In this document: in pieces, positions 34,971 to 43,572 of the stretch
How the letters are laid out: every line of letters starts with the position of its first letter
Position numbering within the stretch: the stretch's first letter is position 1
Position numbers and translations under genes: made by a program
Source: DATJPY01 sp035506135
GTDB taxonomy: Bacteria > Myxococcota_A > UBA9160 > PR03
DNA length: 55,047 nucleotides
Direction: 5' to 3'
Assembly (NCBI GenBank): GCA_035506135.1
Contig: DATJPY010000042.1
Span: forward strand, 1-55,047
The notes under the pieces: generated by a model
The model's input: the letters and a program-made list of their open reading frames with translations, nothing else
The model's database searches: none
What the model was told of the DNA's origin: nothing

Positions 34971-35627
34971 ATGCGTCGCGCCCAGCCGTTGCGAGCCGGC
35001 ACTCGAGGCCGCTCCGAAGGACGCGAACTCGCGCTCGGTCGAGCCGCCCTGCTCGCGCTCTGGCTCGCGGCGTGCGCGGCGAAGCCGCCCCCACCCCCGC
35101 CGGCACCCGCCCCCCCGCCGCCGGAAGCCGCGGCGCCTCCGCCCTGCGAGCGGGTCGCCCGCCTCGAGGTCCGCAAGGCGGCGCACACGCTGGTCGCGGA
35201 GTGTGCCGGCGGCGCGCACCTCGAGTTCCCGGTGGCGCTCTCGCGCGAGAAGGGGCCCAAGCGCGCCGCGGGCGACCAGCGCGTGCCGGAGGGCGAATAC
35301 CGGATCGCGGGCCCGGTGCGGGAGAGCCGCTTCCACCGCTTCGTGCCCATCGACTATCCGTCGCGCAAGGACGCCGTGCGCGCGCTCGCCGAGGGACGCA
35401 TCGCCCGCACCGACCACGACGCGATCGTCGCCGCGCATCGCCACCACCGGCTGCCCCCGCAGCACACCGCCCTCGGAGGGCACGTCGGCTTCCACGGCGA
35501 GGGGGAGCGCTGGAAGGGTGACCTCCGCCTCGACTGGACCTACGGCTGTGTCGCCGTGACCGACGAGGTGATCGACTGGATCGCGACGCGCGCGCCTCGA
35601 GGGACGCCGGTGTCGATCGTTCCCTAG
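34971..35627 (+). CDS. Second L,D-transpeptidase-family lipoprotein
   Basis: A 218-residue protein. A basic N-terminus and hydrophobic stretch end in lipobox LAAC (ALLALWLAACAAK), followed by a proline-rich linker (PPPPPPAPAPPPP) and a YkuD-type domain. That domain shows PEGEYRIAGP, FHRFVPIDYPSRKDA, HVGFHGEGE and LDWTYGCVAVTDEVIDWI. The nucleophile Cys is present but the usual HGC is YGC, as in the branch that includes YafK/DpaA-like proteins. DpaA removes Lpp from peptidoglycan in E. coli, so an opposite role to the neighbouring enzyme is possible but unproven. It is divergent from the first L,D-transpeptidase (43 bases between starts). Confidence 0.85.
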   Translation: MRRAQPLRAGTRGRSEGRELALGRAALLALWLAACAAKPPPPPPAPAPPPPEAAAPPPCERVARLEVRKAAHTLVAECAGGAHLEFPVALSREKGPKRAAGDQRVPEGEYRIAGPVRESRFHRFVPIDYPSRKDAVRALAEGRIARTDHDAIVAAHRHHRLPPQHTALGGHVGFHGEGERWKGDLRLDWTYGCVAVTDEVIDWIATRAPRGTPVSIVP

Positions 35628-35795
35628 GCGGGAGCTTCCGGTGCGGTGACGAATCGCGTCCACGGACGGTGCCCGGGCGCGTCGCTCGGCGGCACGCGCC
35701 GCCGGCGCGGCGCAGCGGAAGAATCGGCCCGATCCGGCCGTCCGGCGGCGGGTTGGCGGCGCGCCTGCCGATGCCGCCGCCCGCGAGCACCGCTC

Positions 35796-35811
35796 TGGTA
35801 CGCCATTTGCT
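35796..35811 (+). promoter_or_regulatory. Sigma-54 promoter of the prepilin gene
   Basis: TGGTACG-CCAT-TTGCT, a near-perfect RpoN promoter with exactly 10 bases between GG and GC. Transcription would start near 35822, only about 4 bases before the ATG, so the message would be essentially leaderless; no ribosome site is present either. pilA genes are commonly RpoN/PilR dependent. Confidence 0.65.
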
Positions 35812-35825
35812 GCTCCCCCAGCACC

Positions 35826-36431
35826 ATGCGGCGCAGCGGCCTGCGACACGGTGGATTCACGCTGATCGAGATCCTGCTCGCGGTCGCGATCATCGGCGTC
35901 CTCGCGGCCATCGCGATCCCCGACTTCCTGCGCTTCCAGATGCGCGCGAAGACGAGCGAGTGCAAGTCCAACCTGAAGGCCATCGCAGTCGCCGAGGAGT
36001 CCTACCGCGCGGAGAACGACACCTACGTCCTCGCCACCGCGCAGCCGGCGACCGTGCCGAGGGCGCGGAAGGCGAGCTGGCCGGTCTCGAGCTGCAGCGC
36101 GCCGGCCTGGTCCAGCCACGGCTTCTGCCTGCTCGGCTGGATGCCGGAGGGCGACATCTACTACCAGTACGAGGTCGTCGCCGCCTCGTCGCCGAGCGCA
36201 GGGGTCGGACACCTCGACGTCTTCACCGCGGATGCGGACGCCGACATCGACGGCGACGGCGCGACCAGCAGCTTCGGCTTCGTGAAGGGCACCGATCCGA
36301 CCGGCGCGAACGCCGTGGCCGGCAACCTCGGCTGCGCCGCGACCGGAACCTTCGACCATGCAACCCTGAGCGCGGGCGTCTTCGATGCGGTCGGTCCGTG
36401 CGATGCGACGTCGGGCCTGAGCGTGTTCTAG
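35826..36431 (+). CDS. Type IV prepilin-like protein (PilA family)
   Basis: A 201-residue prepilin. A ten-residue basic leader MRRSGLRHGG is cleaved by prepilin peptidase before FTLIEILLAVAIIGVLAA, with Glu at position 5. The block RAKTSECKSNLKAIAVAEES follows, as in delta-proteobacterial PilA proteins. The globular part holds Cys pairs (SSCSAPAW, HGFCLLG, NLGCAATG, VGPCDAT) and a Ca-binding-like acidic stretch (DADADIDGDGATS). No assembly genes are next to it. The ATG is fixed by leader length; a sigma-54 promoter ends just upstream. Confidence 0.9.
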   Translation: MRRSGLRHGGFTLIEILLAVAIIGVLAAIAIPDFLRFQMRAKTSECKSNLKAIAVAEESYRAENDTYVLATAQPATVPRARKASWPVSSCSAPAWSSHGFCLLGWMPEGDIYYQYEVVAASSPSAGVGHLDVFTADADADIDGDGATSSFGFVKGTDPTGANAVAGNLGCAATGTFDHATLSAGVFDAVGPCDATSGLSVF

Positions 36432-36444
36432 ACACCCGGCGCGC

Positions 36445-37176
36445 TCAGCCGGCGTCCAGCTCGGGATAGTGGCGGAAGATCCCGTCCTGATTGAACGGCA
36501 TGCGCCGCTCGGACGCCAGGTAGGCCGCGATGCGCGGCCGCGCCCGGATCCGCTCGCGCAGCGCGAGGACCAGCGGCGCGTTCCCGCTCGCGCGGCCGAG
36601 TGCGCGCGGAAACGCATAGGCGAGGCCCTCGAGTGTCTGGAAGAGCGAGAGGTCGGCGTGCGAGACGGCCGCTCCCACCAGGAACTCGCCGCCGCTCCGC
36701 CACAGGACGCGCTCGAAGTAGTCGACGAAGCGGGGAAGCCGTTCGCTCGCGAAGTGCGCGGCGCGCTGCTTCGCCGCCGGCTTCTGGTCCTCGTAGTAGA
36801 GGGACGCGCTGATCGGGTGATGGGTATCGTGCGCCTCCGCGACCAGGTCGGCCACGGTGAGCTGCAGCTCGAGCGCGTGCATCTCGCCAGCCTCGTCGCG
36901 CGGCGCGAGCCCGTGCCGACGGCCGAGGAAGTGGCAGATCGCAGTCGTCTGCGCGAGCACCAGATCGCCGTGCTTGAGCACCGGCGGAGCGAAGACGGGA
37001 TGGCCCTCGTTGCGGCCGGCGTAGAAGGCGATCACCGCGTCGGTGCCGCCGCCCTGCTCCGCGGGCCGACGCGCCACGTCGACGTACGGCGCACCGGCTT
37101 CCTCGAGCACCAGGCGCACGAACTCGCCGCGTCCAGGGATCTCGGGCCAGTAGTAGAGCTCGTACGGGGTGGGCAT
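36445..37176 (-). CDS. Glutathione S-transferase family protein
   Basis: A 243-residue GST. The thioredoxin-like N-domain has YELYYWPEIPGRGEFVRLVL (Tyr-rich active-site strand as in sigma/alpha/mu-type enzymes), the cis-Pro strand APPVLKHGD and the LAQTTAICHFLG glutathione-contact block. The all-helical C-domain has VSHADLSLFQTLEGL. It conjugates or reduces electrophiles with glutathione. It is convergent with the prepilin gene and divergent from the P450 (68 bases between starts). Confidence 0.88.
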   Translation of the reverse strand: MPTPYELYYWPEIPGRGEFVRLVLEEAGAPYVDVARRPAEQGGGTDAVIAFYAGRNEGHPVFAPPVLKHGDLVLAQTTAICHFLGRRHGLAPRDEAGEMHALELQLTVADLVAEAHDTHHPISASLYYEDQKPAAKQRAAHFASERLPRFVDYFERVLWRSGGEFLVGAAVSHADLSLFQTLEGLAYAFPRALGRASGNAPLVLALRERIRARPRIAAYLASERRMPFNQDGIFRHYPELDAG

Positions 37177-37244
37177 GCGGACTCCGGCGGAGGGCCCCAG
37201 AGGGTGAGACGGCTGGCCTACCCTTGCCAGTCGAGGAGGGCGTC

Positions 37245-38483
37245 ATGGTGCAGGCCGCCGATTCCCAGGATGCGGGCCGGAGTCCCTACCTCGATCTCGT
37301 CGCGGCGACCGACCCCGCTCCGCTTCTCCACCGGCTGCGCGCCGAGGACCCCGTCCACTTCGTCGCGCCGCTCGGCTTCTGGTTCGTGACCCGCCACGAC
37401 GACGTGAAGCGCCTCTTCAACGATCCCGAGAACTGCACGCAGAGCCGGCGCGATTGGGAGCACTATCGACCCGCGCCCGAGGGCACCCTCCTGTACTGGC
37501 TCGAGCGGGAGAGCCTGCTGACGCAGAGCCCGGAGTCGCACGCGCGCTTCCGGCGCCTGTTCAACCGTGCGCTCACGCCGCGCGCCGTGCGCCGCATGGA
37601 CGCGCAGATCCGCGAGGTCGTCGAGCGCTTCGCCGCGCCGCTGCGTGCGCGGCGGGGCCAGATCGTCGACCTGATGGGCGACTTCACGGACCCGATCCCC
37701 AACGCCGTGATCAGCCGCATCGTCGGCGTATCGCCCGGCGCCGACGAGGTCCGCTTCCGCGAGCTGGCGCAGCAGCTGATCCGCGGCTTCTTCCCGCTCG
37801 CGCCGCCCGAGGCGGTGGCCGCGTCCGAGGCCGCGCTGCAGGAGATGGCGCCGTGGCTGCGCCGGATGGTGGCGGAGCGGCGGGGCTCGCTGCGCGAGGA
37901 TCTGATCTCCGACCTGATCCGCACGCAGGAGAGCGATCACCCGCTGCGCGACGACGACATCGTGATGCTCGTCGCGGTGCTGATCGGCGCCGGCAGCGAG
38001 ACGACGAACCTGGGCGGCCTCGTCGTGATCCAGGCCCTGCTCGCGTATCCGGACGCCATGCAGCGCCTGCGCGACGATCGCTCGCTCGTGCGGAAGGCGA
38101 CCGATGAACTCATGCGCTTCGGCTTCGGCGGGCCCGCCGGCATGCAGCGCTTTGCCGTCCGCGACTTCGAGCTGCGCGGCAAGACGATCCGCAAGGGGCA
38201 GATGCTGATGCTCGGCCTCGGCGGTGCCAACCGCGATCCGGCGGTATTCGCCGATCCGGACGTGATCGACCTCGACCGCGACAACCGCGAGGCGCTCTTC
38301 TTCGGCAGCGGTCCGCACTACTGCCTCGGCGCGAACCTCGCGCGCCAGGAGATCGGCTGCATGATCGACGCCGCGCTCGACATCGTGCCGGCGGGCTCGC
38401 GCGCGCGTCTCGATCTCCAGCAGTTCCGCCCGATGGGAATCTTCCGGCGCCCGGTGAACCTGCCGGTCGAGATCGCGGGCTGA
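37245..38483 (+). CDS. Cytochrome P450
   Basis: A 412-residue soluble bacterial P450. I-helix GAGSETT (oxygen activation), a K-helix region around DELMRFGFGGP, and the heme loop FFGSGPHYCLGANLARQE with the axial Cys in the standard FxxGxxxCxG pattern. The canonical ExxR appears weakly as DELMRF, which merits checking. I use the ATG at 37245 behind GAGGAGGG; an in-frame TTG 21 bases upstream has no support. It oxidises a hydrophobic small molecule with ferredoxin partners that are not in the window. Confidence 0.92.
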   Translation: MVQAADSQDAGRSPYLDLVAATDPAPLLHRLRAEDPVHFVAPLGFWFVTRHDDVKRLFNDPENCTQSRRDWEHYRPAPEGTLLYWLERESLLTQSPESHARFRRLFNRALTPRAVRRMDAQIREVVERFAAPLRARRGQIVDLMGDFTDPIPNAVISRIVGVSPGADEVRFRELAQQLIRGFFPLAPPEAVAASEAALQEMAPWLRRMVAERRGSLREDLISDLIRTQESDHPLRDDDIVMLVAVLIGAGSETTNLGGLVVIQALLAYPDAMQRLRDDRSLVRKATDELMRFGFGGPAGMQRFAVRDFELRGKTIRKGQMLMLGLGGANRDPAVFADPDVIDLDRDNREALFFGSGPHYCLGANLARQEIGCMIDAALDIVPAGSRARLDLQQFRPMGIFRRPVNLPVEIAG

Positions 38484-38561
38484 GATCGTCCGTTCCGGCG
38501 CGCCAGCGGGGATTGTGCGAGACTCCCTCGGCGCAGGATCGTGGCCTGCATCGAGGTGCAC

Positions 38562-38759
38562 ATGCTCGAAGGTCTCTTTGCGCCGACCCACCTCCTCCTG
38601 ATCCTCGGGATCGCGCTGATCGTATTCGGCCCCAAGCGGCTCCCCGAGCTGGGGCGCGCCCTGGGCGAATCGATTCGCGTCTTCAAGAAGGGGTTCGAGG
38701 AGCCTCCTCGGGTCTCCGAGCCGCCCAAGCGAGACGAGCCGCCGCAGCCGCCCGCCTGA
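38562..38759 (+). CDS. tatA: TatA/TatE-family twin-arginine translocase subunit
   Basis: A 65-residue protein with one membrane helix (THLLLILGIALIVFG), the hinge PKRLPELGRALGES, an amphipathic helix IRVFKKGFEE and a short Pro-rich tail. This is the full plan of TatA, which forms the pore for folded-protein export. It stands apart from tatB/tatC, as is common for additional tatA copies. The start is the ATG at 38562; the next gene begins 4 bases after its stop and encodes a protein with a twin-arginine-like signal. Confidence 0.9.
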   Translation: MLEGLFAPTHLLLILGIALIVFGPKRLPELGRALGESIRVFKKGFEEPPRVSEPPKRDEPPQPPA

Positions 38760-38763
38760 CTCC

Positions 38764-39723
38764 ATGAGCCTCGGCACCCCCTCGAGGCGCTCGCGCCTGT
38801 CCCTCTCGATCGCGTTCGCCGCGGCTCTGGTCGGAGCGCGAGCAGCGCGCGGGGAGATCGGCACGACGCAGCCCGTCTTCTATCGCACCGTCAAGGTCGA
38901 CGGGCTCTCGATCTTCTATCGCGAGGCGGGGCCGAAGGATGCCCCGACGATCCTCCTGCTCCACGGGCTTCCCTCCTCGTCGCGGATGTTCGAGCCGCTC
39001 CTCGCGCGCCTCTCGGATCACTTCCACCTGGTGGCGCCGGACTATCCGGGATTCGGCCACAGCGACGCTCCGGACGCGAAGACCTTCTCGTACACCTTCG
39101 ACAAGATCGCGTCCGTCACGCAGCACTTCACCGAGGCCCTCGGCCTGTCGCGGTACACACTCTACATGCAGGACTACGGCGGACCCGTGGGCTTTCGCAT
39201 GGCGCTGGCGCACCCGGAGCGCGTCGACGCCCTGATCGTCCAGGACGCGGTCGCGCACGACGAGGGGCTGGGAGCGAACTGGAAGGTGCGGCGCGAGTTC
39301 TGGAAGGATCGCGCGGCGCACGAGAGCGAGCTCCGAGCGAACCTCCTATCGCTGGCGACGACGCGCACCCGCCATGTCGGAAGCGATCCGAACGTGGATC
39401 GCTACGACCCGGATCTATGGGCGGACGAGTTCGCGTTCCTGACCCGGCCGGGCGAGGCCGACATCCAGAGCGATCTCTTCTTCGACTACCGGACGAACGT
39501 GGATGCCTACCCCCGGTGGCAGGCGTGGATGCGCGAGGCGCAGCCGAGGCTGCTCGTCCTCTGGGGCAAGTACGACCTCTCGTTCGACCTCTCGGAGCCG
39601 GAGGCCTATCGGCGCGACGTACCGACCGCCCAGGTCCACGTCCTCGACGCAGGCCACTTCGCACTCGACACGGCTGCCGACGAGATCGCCGCACGGGTCC
39701 GGGACTTCGTCGATCGGCGTTGA
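38764..39723 (+). CDS. Exported alpha/beta hydrolase, haloalkane dehalogenase/epoxide hydrolase-like
   Basis: A 319-residue hydrolase. Its N-terminus (SRRSRLSLSIAFAAALVGA) resembles a twin-arginine signal peptide. The core shows LLLHGLPSSSRMFEPLLARL (oxyanion HG), PDYPGFGHSDAP, the nucleophile elbow YMQDYGGPVGFR with Asp instead of Ser, GKYDLSFDL (acid) and LDAGHFALDT (His). An Asp nucleophile marks haloalkane dehalogenases and epoxide hydrolases rather than esterases. The pairing with tatA (4-base gap) suggests cotranscription and Tat export. Substrate unknown. Confidence 0.88.
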   Translation: MSLGTPSRRSRLSLSIAFAAALVGARAARGEIGTTQPVFYRTVKVDGLSIFYREAGPKDAPTILLLHGLPSSSRMFEPLLARLSDHFHLVAPDYPGFGHSDAPDAKTFSYTFDKIASVTQHFTEALGLSRYTLYMQDYGGPVGFRMALAHPERVDALIVQDAVAHDEGLGANWKVRREFWKDRAAHESELRANLLSLATTRTRHVGSDPNVDRYDPDLWADEFAFLTRPGEADIQSDLFFDYRTNVDAYPRWQAWMREAQPRLLVLWGKYDLSFDLSEPEAYRRDVPTAQVHVLDAGHFALDTAADEIAARVRDFVDRR

Positions 39724-39741
39724 CTTCGAGTGAGGCCGACC

Positions 39742-40070
39742 ATGCTGGCTCCGCCGACCATCGGCGTCATGATCTTCGCCGCCATCTGGGCGGGCGCGCT
39801 CGTCGGCTGGCTCGTGGGCCAACGCCTGCCATCGCATCACACTACCGAAGAGACCATCATCCGCCTCAACCGCATGCTGCGTCTCTAATCTTCGCCAGCT
39901 TCGGTCTGTTCGCCCCGCGCAACCTGACGTCGATGCTGACGGTGACGCTCTGCGCGATGGCGATCGCCGGCGCGGTCGAGATGATCCTCGAGCTCGAGCA
40001 GCCGTTTCATGGGCTGGTCCGCCTCTCGCACTTGCCGATGCGCAGTGCCGTCGAGGCGCTGGCTCGATAG
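39742..40070 (+). pseudogene. DUF4239 (bestrophin-like) membrane protein, internally deleted
   Basis: The first 48 codons read MLAPPTIGVMIFAAIWAGAL then VGWLVGQRLPSHHTTEE, which is the normal start of DUF4239-type membrane proteins (hydrophobic helix then RLPxHH). The frame stops at 39886. From about 39885 a different frame reads LIFASFGLFAPRN and ILELEQPFHGLVRLS, the typical end of the same family, down to the stop at 40068-40070. Roughly 150-180 central residues are missing and the two ends are out of frame. The family's usual length (about 250 residues) is from memory. No function is expected. Confidence 0.7.
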
Positions 40071-40169
40071 GGAACGTCGGATCGAACCCGCATCGGATGC
40101 CTCCAAGTACGCGGAAGATCGAGACTCCGAGCGCGTGCGGCGAAATCGGGGTGACCGTGCGCCAGCGGC

Positions 40170-41735
40170 GTGAGCTTCCCCTGCGCAGGCTTCTACGAGC
40201 GGGCGCCAAGTGCGGTTGCGTATGTTCCGTCCGTGGGCAACCGCCGCCTTCTCATCGCGGTGCTCCTGGTCGGCTGCGCCGCGCGATTTGTCACCGTCCC
40301 GCGCGACTTCGACTACCGTTCGCTCGCCTCCTGGCGCGAGGCTGACTACCTCTCGGTCGCGCGTTACTTCGACCGCGAAGGGCTCGATCCGTTTCATCCC
40401 AGGATCGCCTGGCGTGGCGACACCCCCGGCTACGCCGAGATGGAATTCCCCATTCTTCCCTGGCTCGCGGGACTGCTGTACCGCGTCTTCGGAGAGCATG
40501 TCCAGATCCTGAGAGCGCTGTCGGCGATCGCTGGCGCGTTGGGACTCCTCGCCTTTGCACGGCTCGCGTATCGGGTCGTACCGGCTCCGGGAGCGCTCCT
40601 CGCGACCGCAGCCTTCGCCGCGAACCCGCTGCTGGTTGCCTTCTCGGGCGCGATGCAGCCCGACCCGCTGATGCTGCTCTTCACGATCCTGGCGATGGAC
40701 GATCTCTGGCGATGGCTCGACGGGGGACGCGACTCGAGGCTGCTCGCTGCCGGTGGCTGGGCGGGTGCCGCAATCCTCGCGAAGGCCTTCGCGGCCTACC
40801 TCGGCGTCGTGTTCGCCTATCTGGTCGTCCGAAAGCGCGGGATCAGCGCCCTTCGTGGGCCCGCGGTCTGGCTCGCCGCGGCGCTGGCCCTGCTTCCCGC
40901 CGTCGCGTGGTACGCGTGGGCTCACCACTTCTACACCACGGCGGGGCTGACGCTCGGTGTGAGCAACGAGCGCCACGCGATCAGCTGGGCGCTCCTCCGC
41001 GCGCCTCTCCGACCGCTGGTCGGCAACTTGAAGGTCGAGGGCTTCGACGTCTTCGTCGCGCTCGGGATCCCGCTCGCCGGCTGCGCGCTCCTTCTCCCCT
41101 GGATCCGCATCGAGCCCGCGGTGGCCTGGTATCTCGGGACCGTCGTCGCCTACGTACTGGCCGCAGACACTTCGGGCGACGAATGGGCCATGTACTACCA
41201 CTTCGTCTCGGTGCCCCCGGTCTGCCTACTCGCCGGCTTCGGCCTGGCGGGGCTGCTCGACCGAGCGCGTGTTGCACCCCCGCTGCTTGGCGCCTTGCTG
41301 CGGAGCGGCGGCATCGCGCTCGGCGTCCTGCTCGTCGCGTACGCGAGCTACCGCTCCGATCGGCTCGGGTACTGGCGCGATGCCTTGCAGACGAGGGAAG
41401 AGGCATTCTACCGATGCGCGCGCGAACTCGCGCCGTTCGTGCCGCCCGAAGGCGTCCTGGTCGTGCGCGGCGACGCGCAGCGGGACGAGCATGGCCATTC
41501 GACCGCCTGGAACGAGCCGCTCGCCTTCGCATGGCTGGACCGCAAGGGCTTCAACTATCCCGTCGAGGAGTACAGCGTCGCCAAGCTCGGTGAGATCGCC
41601 GCGCGGGGCGGGCGCTACTGGCTGGCGCAGCCGCCCGATTTGGAGAATGCGGGAATACGCGCCGAGGTCGAGCAACGCTTCCGCGTGCTCGCGCGCTGCG
41701 ACGGCTACGCGCTCTATGATCTCGCCGCCCGCTGA
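40170..41735 (+). CDS. GT39-family membrane glycosyltransferase (ArnT/PMT-like)
   Basis: Up to 521 residues with about ten membrane helices. The first periplasmic loop has FDYRSLASWREADYLSVARY, the acidic pair expected of lipid-phosphate-sugar dependent GT-C enzymes. It continues with EFPILPWLAGLLYRVFGE and NPLLVAFSGAMQPDPLMLLF, both common in bacterial GT39 members. The enzyme moves a sugar from a polyprenyl-phosphate donor to a lipid, LPS or protein acceptor. The start is uncertain: GTG at 40170 gives 521 residues; GTG at 40233, just before NRRLLIAVLLVGCAARF, gives 500 and a more usual N-terminus. Neither has a clear ribosome site. It precedes an SGNH hydrolase by 23 bases. Confidence 0.85.
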   Translation: MSFPCAGFYERAPSAVAYVPSVGNRRLLIAVLLVGCAARFVTVPRDFDYRSLASWREADYLSVARYFDREGLDPFHPRIAWRGDTPGYAEMEFPILPWLAGLLYRVFGEHVQILRALSAIAGALGLLAFARLAYRVVPAPGALLATAAFAANPLLVAFSGAMQPDPLMLLFTILAMDDLWRWLDGGRDSRLLAAGGWAGAAILAKAFAAYLGVVFAYLVVRKRGISALRGPAVWLAAALALLPAVAWYAWAHHFYTTAGLTLGVSNERHAISWALLRAPLRPLVGNLKVEGFDVFVALGIPLAGCALLLPWIRIEPAVAWYLGTVVAYVLAADTSGDEWAMYYHFVSVPPVCLLAGFGLAGLLDRARVAPPLLGALLRSGGIALGVLLVAYASYRSDRLGYWRDALQTREEAFYRCARELAPFVPPEGVLVVRGDAQRDEHGHSTAWNEPLAFAWLDRKGFNYPVEEYSVAKLGEIAARGGRYWLAQPPDLENAGIRAEVEQRFRVLARCDGYALYDLAAR

Positions 41736-41758
41736 CGCGCGTCGTAGGATGTAGGCAG

Positions 41759-42973
41759 ATGCGTCCATTTCGGGCTCGAGCCACCGCCTCGAATCTCCTG
41801 CTGCTCGCCTGCAGCTCGATCTTCTCGCTGCTGCTCGTCGAGATCGGCCTGCGCGTTGCACACCACTGGACACGCCCCGAGGTCGTCCAGGCGACGTACG
41901 GCGACAATCCCTGGACGTTCTTCCAATACGACCCCGTCCTCGGCTGGAGGCCGCGCGCCGGCGCCGAGGGCACGTTCTCGATCCGCGGCTCTCACACGTC
42001 GGTTCGCGTCAACGAGAAGGGGTTGCGCGACGTCGACCATGCGTACGGCAAGGGCGCGCGCCCGCGCCTGCTGGCTCTCGGCGACTCGTTCACCTGGGGC
42101 TATGGCGTCGAACAGTCGGAGCGCTTCACCGACCGCTTGCAGACACTGCTCGGGGACGAGGTGGAGGTGATCAATGCCGCCGTGACCGGCTACGGCACCG
42201 ATCAAGAGCTGCTCTACCTCGTGCAGGAGGGCGCCAAGTACGCGCCCGACGTGGTGCTGCTCTGCTTCGGGACCGAGGATATCGTGAACATCCACAACGC
42301 GGTCCAGTACAGCTATCCGAAGCCCTATTTCCTTCTCGAGCACGGCGAGCTCTCGCTGCACAACGTGCCCGTGCCGCAACGCGATTGGCCCTGGTACAAG
42401 CGCTACGGGCTGCCGGCCGAGGCGGAGTCGCAGGAGACGCAGCCGATGTGGCAGGCCTCGGCGGCCCCCCGGCACGGGCCCGCCGCCGAGGCGGTGCTGG
42501 CGTTCCTGCGCGAGCACTTCGCGACCTATCACTTCCTGCACGACCGCGTGTGGACCGGCTTCGGGCGCGGACGCGAGCGCGAGCAGAGCCCCGTGAGCCT
42601 CGAGGAACACGTCGAGGGGGCGATCGAGGATCCCCTCACCGAGGCGTTGTTGCTGCGCGTGAGGCAGGTGGTCGATTCGATCGGCGCGAAGCTGGTCGTC
42701 GTGCTGCTCCCGTACCTGGAAGACGTGAGACGCGGTCGGACCTCTGCGGCCGAGCAGGGCGTCATCACCTTCCTGCAGCGCGAGGACTTCCACTACGTCG
42801 ATCTGAGCCTCTCCTTCCTCCGGGCCACCGATCCTCGCGCACTCTTCCTGGCGGCCGATCCGCACTGGAGCCCGCTCGGACACCAGGTCGCCGCGGCGGC
42901 GCTCGCCGATCAGCTGCGCGGGCAAGGCCTCGCGCCGCGAGCACGGACCGTGGCCCACCGAGGCCACGGATGA
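41759..42973 (+). CDS. SGNH/GDSL-type hydrolase, membrane-anchored
   Basis: A 404-residue protein with an N-terminal membrane anchor or signal (LLLLACSSIFSLLLVEIGLR). It has an SGNH domain: block I ALGDSFTWGYGV (Ser), the helix-strand region VEVINAAVTGYGTDQELLYL, and block V AADPHWSPLGHQ (Asp and His). Proteins of this plan de-acylate or acylate exopolysaccharides and glycans. With the GT39 gene just upstream, it probably acts on the same glycoconjugate at the outer face of the inner membrane. Confidence 0.85.
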   Translation: MRPFRARATASNLLLLACSSIFSLLLVEIGLRVAHHWTRPEVVQATYGDNPWTFFQYDPVLGWRPRAGAEGTFSIRGSHTSVRVNEKGLRDVDHAYGKGARPRLLALGDSFTWGYGVEQSERFTDRLQTLLGDEVEVINAAVTGYGTDQELLYLVQEGAKYAPDVVLLCFGTEDIVNIHNAVQYSYPKPYFLLEHGELSLHNVPVPQRDWPWYKRYGLPAEAESQETQPMWQASAAPRHGPAAEAVLAFLREHFATYHFLHDRVWTGFGRGREREQSPVSLEEHVEGAIEDPLTEALLLRVRQVVDSIGAKLVVVLLPYLEDVRRGRTSAAEQGVITFLQREDFHYVDLSLSFLRATDPRALFLAADPHWSPLGHQVAAAALADQLRGQGLAPRARTVAHRGHG

Positions 42974-43029
42974 GCGCTCCGCATCGATCCGGAGCGGCCG
43001 ACGGTGACGCCTGATTCAGCGACGTCCGC

Positions 43030-43572
43030 CTATCGGCGCGGCTGCAGATCGTCCGCTGCGGGTCGCTCGAGGAGCAGGCGCACGAGACCGCCCGACCCGA
43101 TCGCGCGGTCGATCTCCTGTGCGGTCAGGTACGCGCCCACGACGAGGCTGAGGAGCAACACCAGTCCGACGAAGTGATGGATGTCGGCGGCCGACCAGAT
43201 CTGCTCGGCGGCGGCCGTGGCGGTGCCTTGGTGTCGGTACGCGGTGAACAGCTTCTCAGCGGTGCCGAGCGCGATCACCACGAGCGCGTAGACGACGGTC
43301 CGGGCGGCGATCGACACGATCCGCCGCGGCCTCGCGGCGACGTACTGCCGGTTCGCCCAGTCGAGCAGGGGAACCACCTTGCCGAGGATGAGCGCCGCCA
43401 CCGCAGCTCTCGTGAACGCCGTGTACTGGACCGAGTACTGCGCGACGAAGAGCTTGAACAGCAGGAAGATCACCAGGAAGGCCACGAAGAAGAACAGCAC
43501 CTTCGGCGCGATGTCGCGGAGGAGCTCTCCCGCGACGCGCTCGCCCTTCCGCCAGGCGGCGGCTAGCGGCAC
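43030..43572 (-). CDS. Small four-helix membrane protein, unknown function
   Basis: A 180-residue protein. A basic start (AAAWRKGERVAGELLRDIAP) is followed by four hydrophobic helices: VLFFFVAFLVIFLLFKLFVA, ALILGKVVPLLDWA, TVVYALVVIALGTA and FVGLVLLLSLVVGAYL. It ends in charged residues. I do not recognise the family. The GTG start at 43572 overlaps the upstream carboxymuconolactone-decarboxylase-like gene by 10 bases, indicating coupling. Start choice is moderate because the frame remains open upstream. Confidence 0.7.
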   Translation of the reverse strand: MPLAAAWRKGERVAGELLRDIAPKVLFFFVAFLVIFLLFKLFVAQYSVQYTAFTRAAVAALILGKVVPLLDWANRQYVAARPRRIVSIAARTVVYALVVIALGTAEKLFTAYRHQGTATAAAEQIWSAADIHHFVGLVLLLSLVVGAYLTAQEIDRAIGSGGLVRLLLERPAADDLQPRR

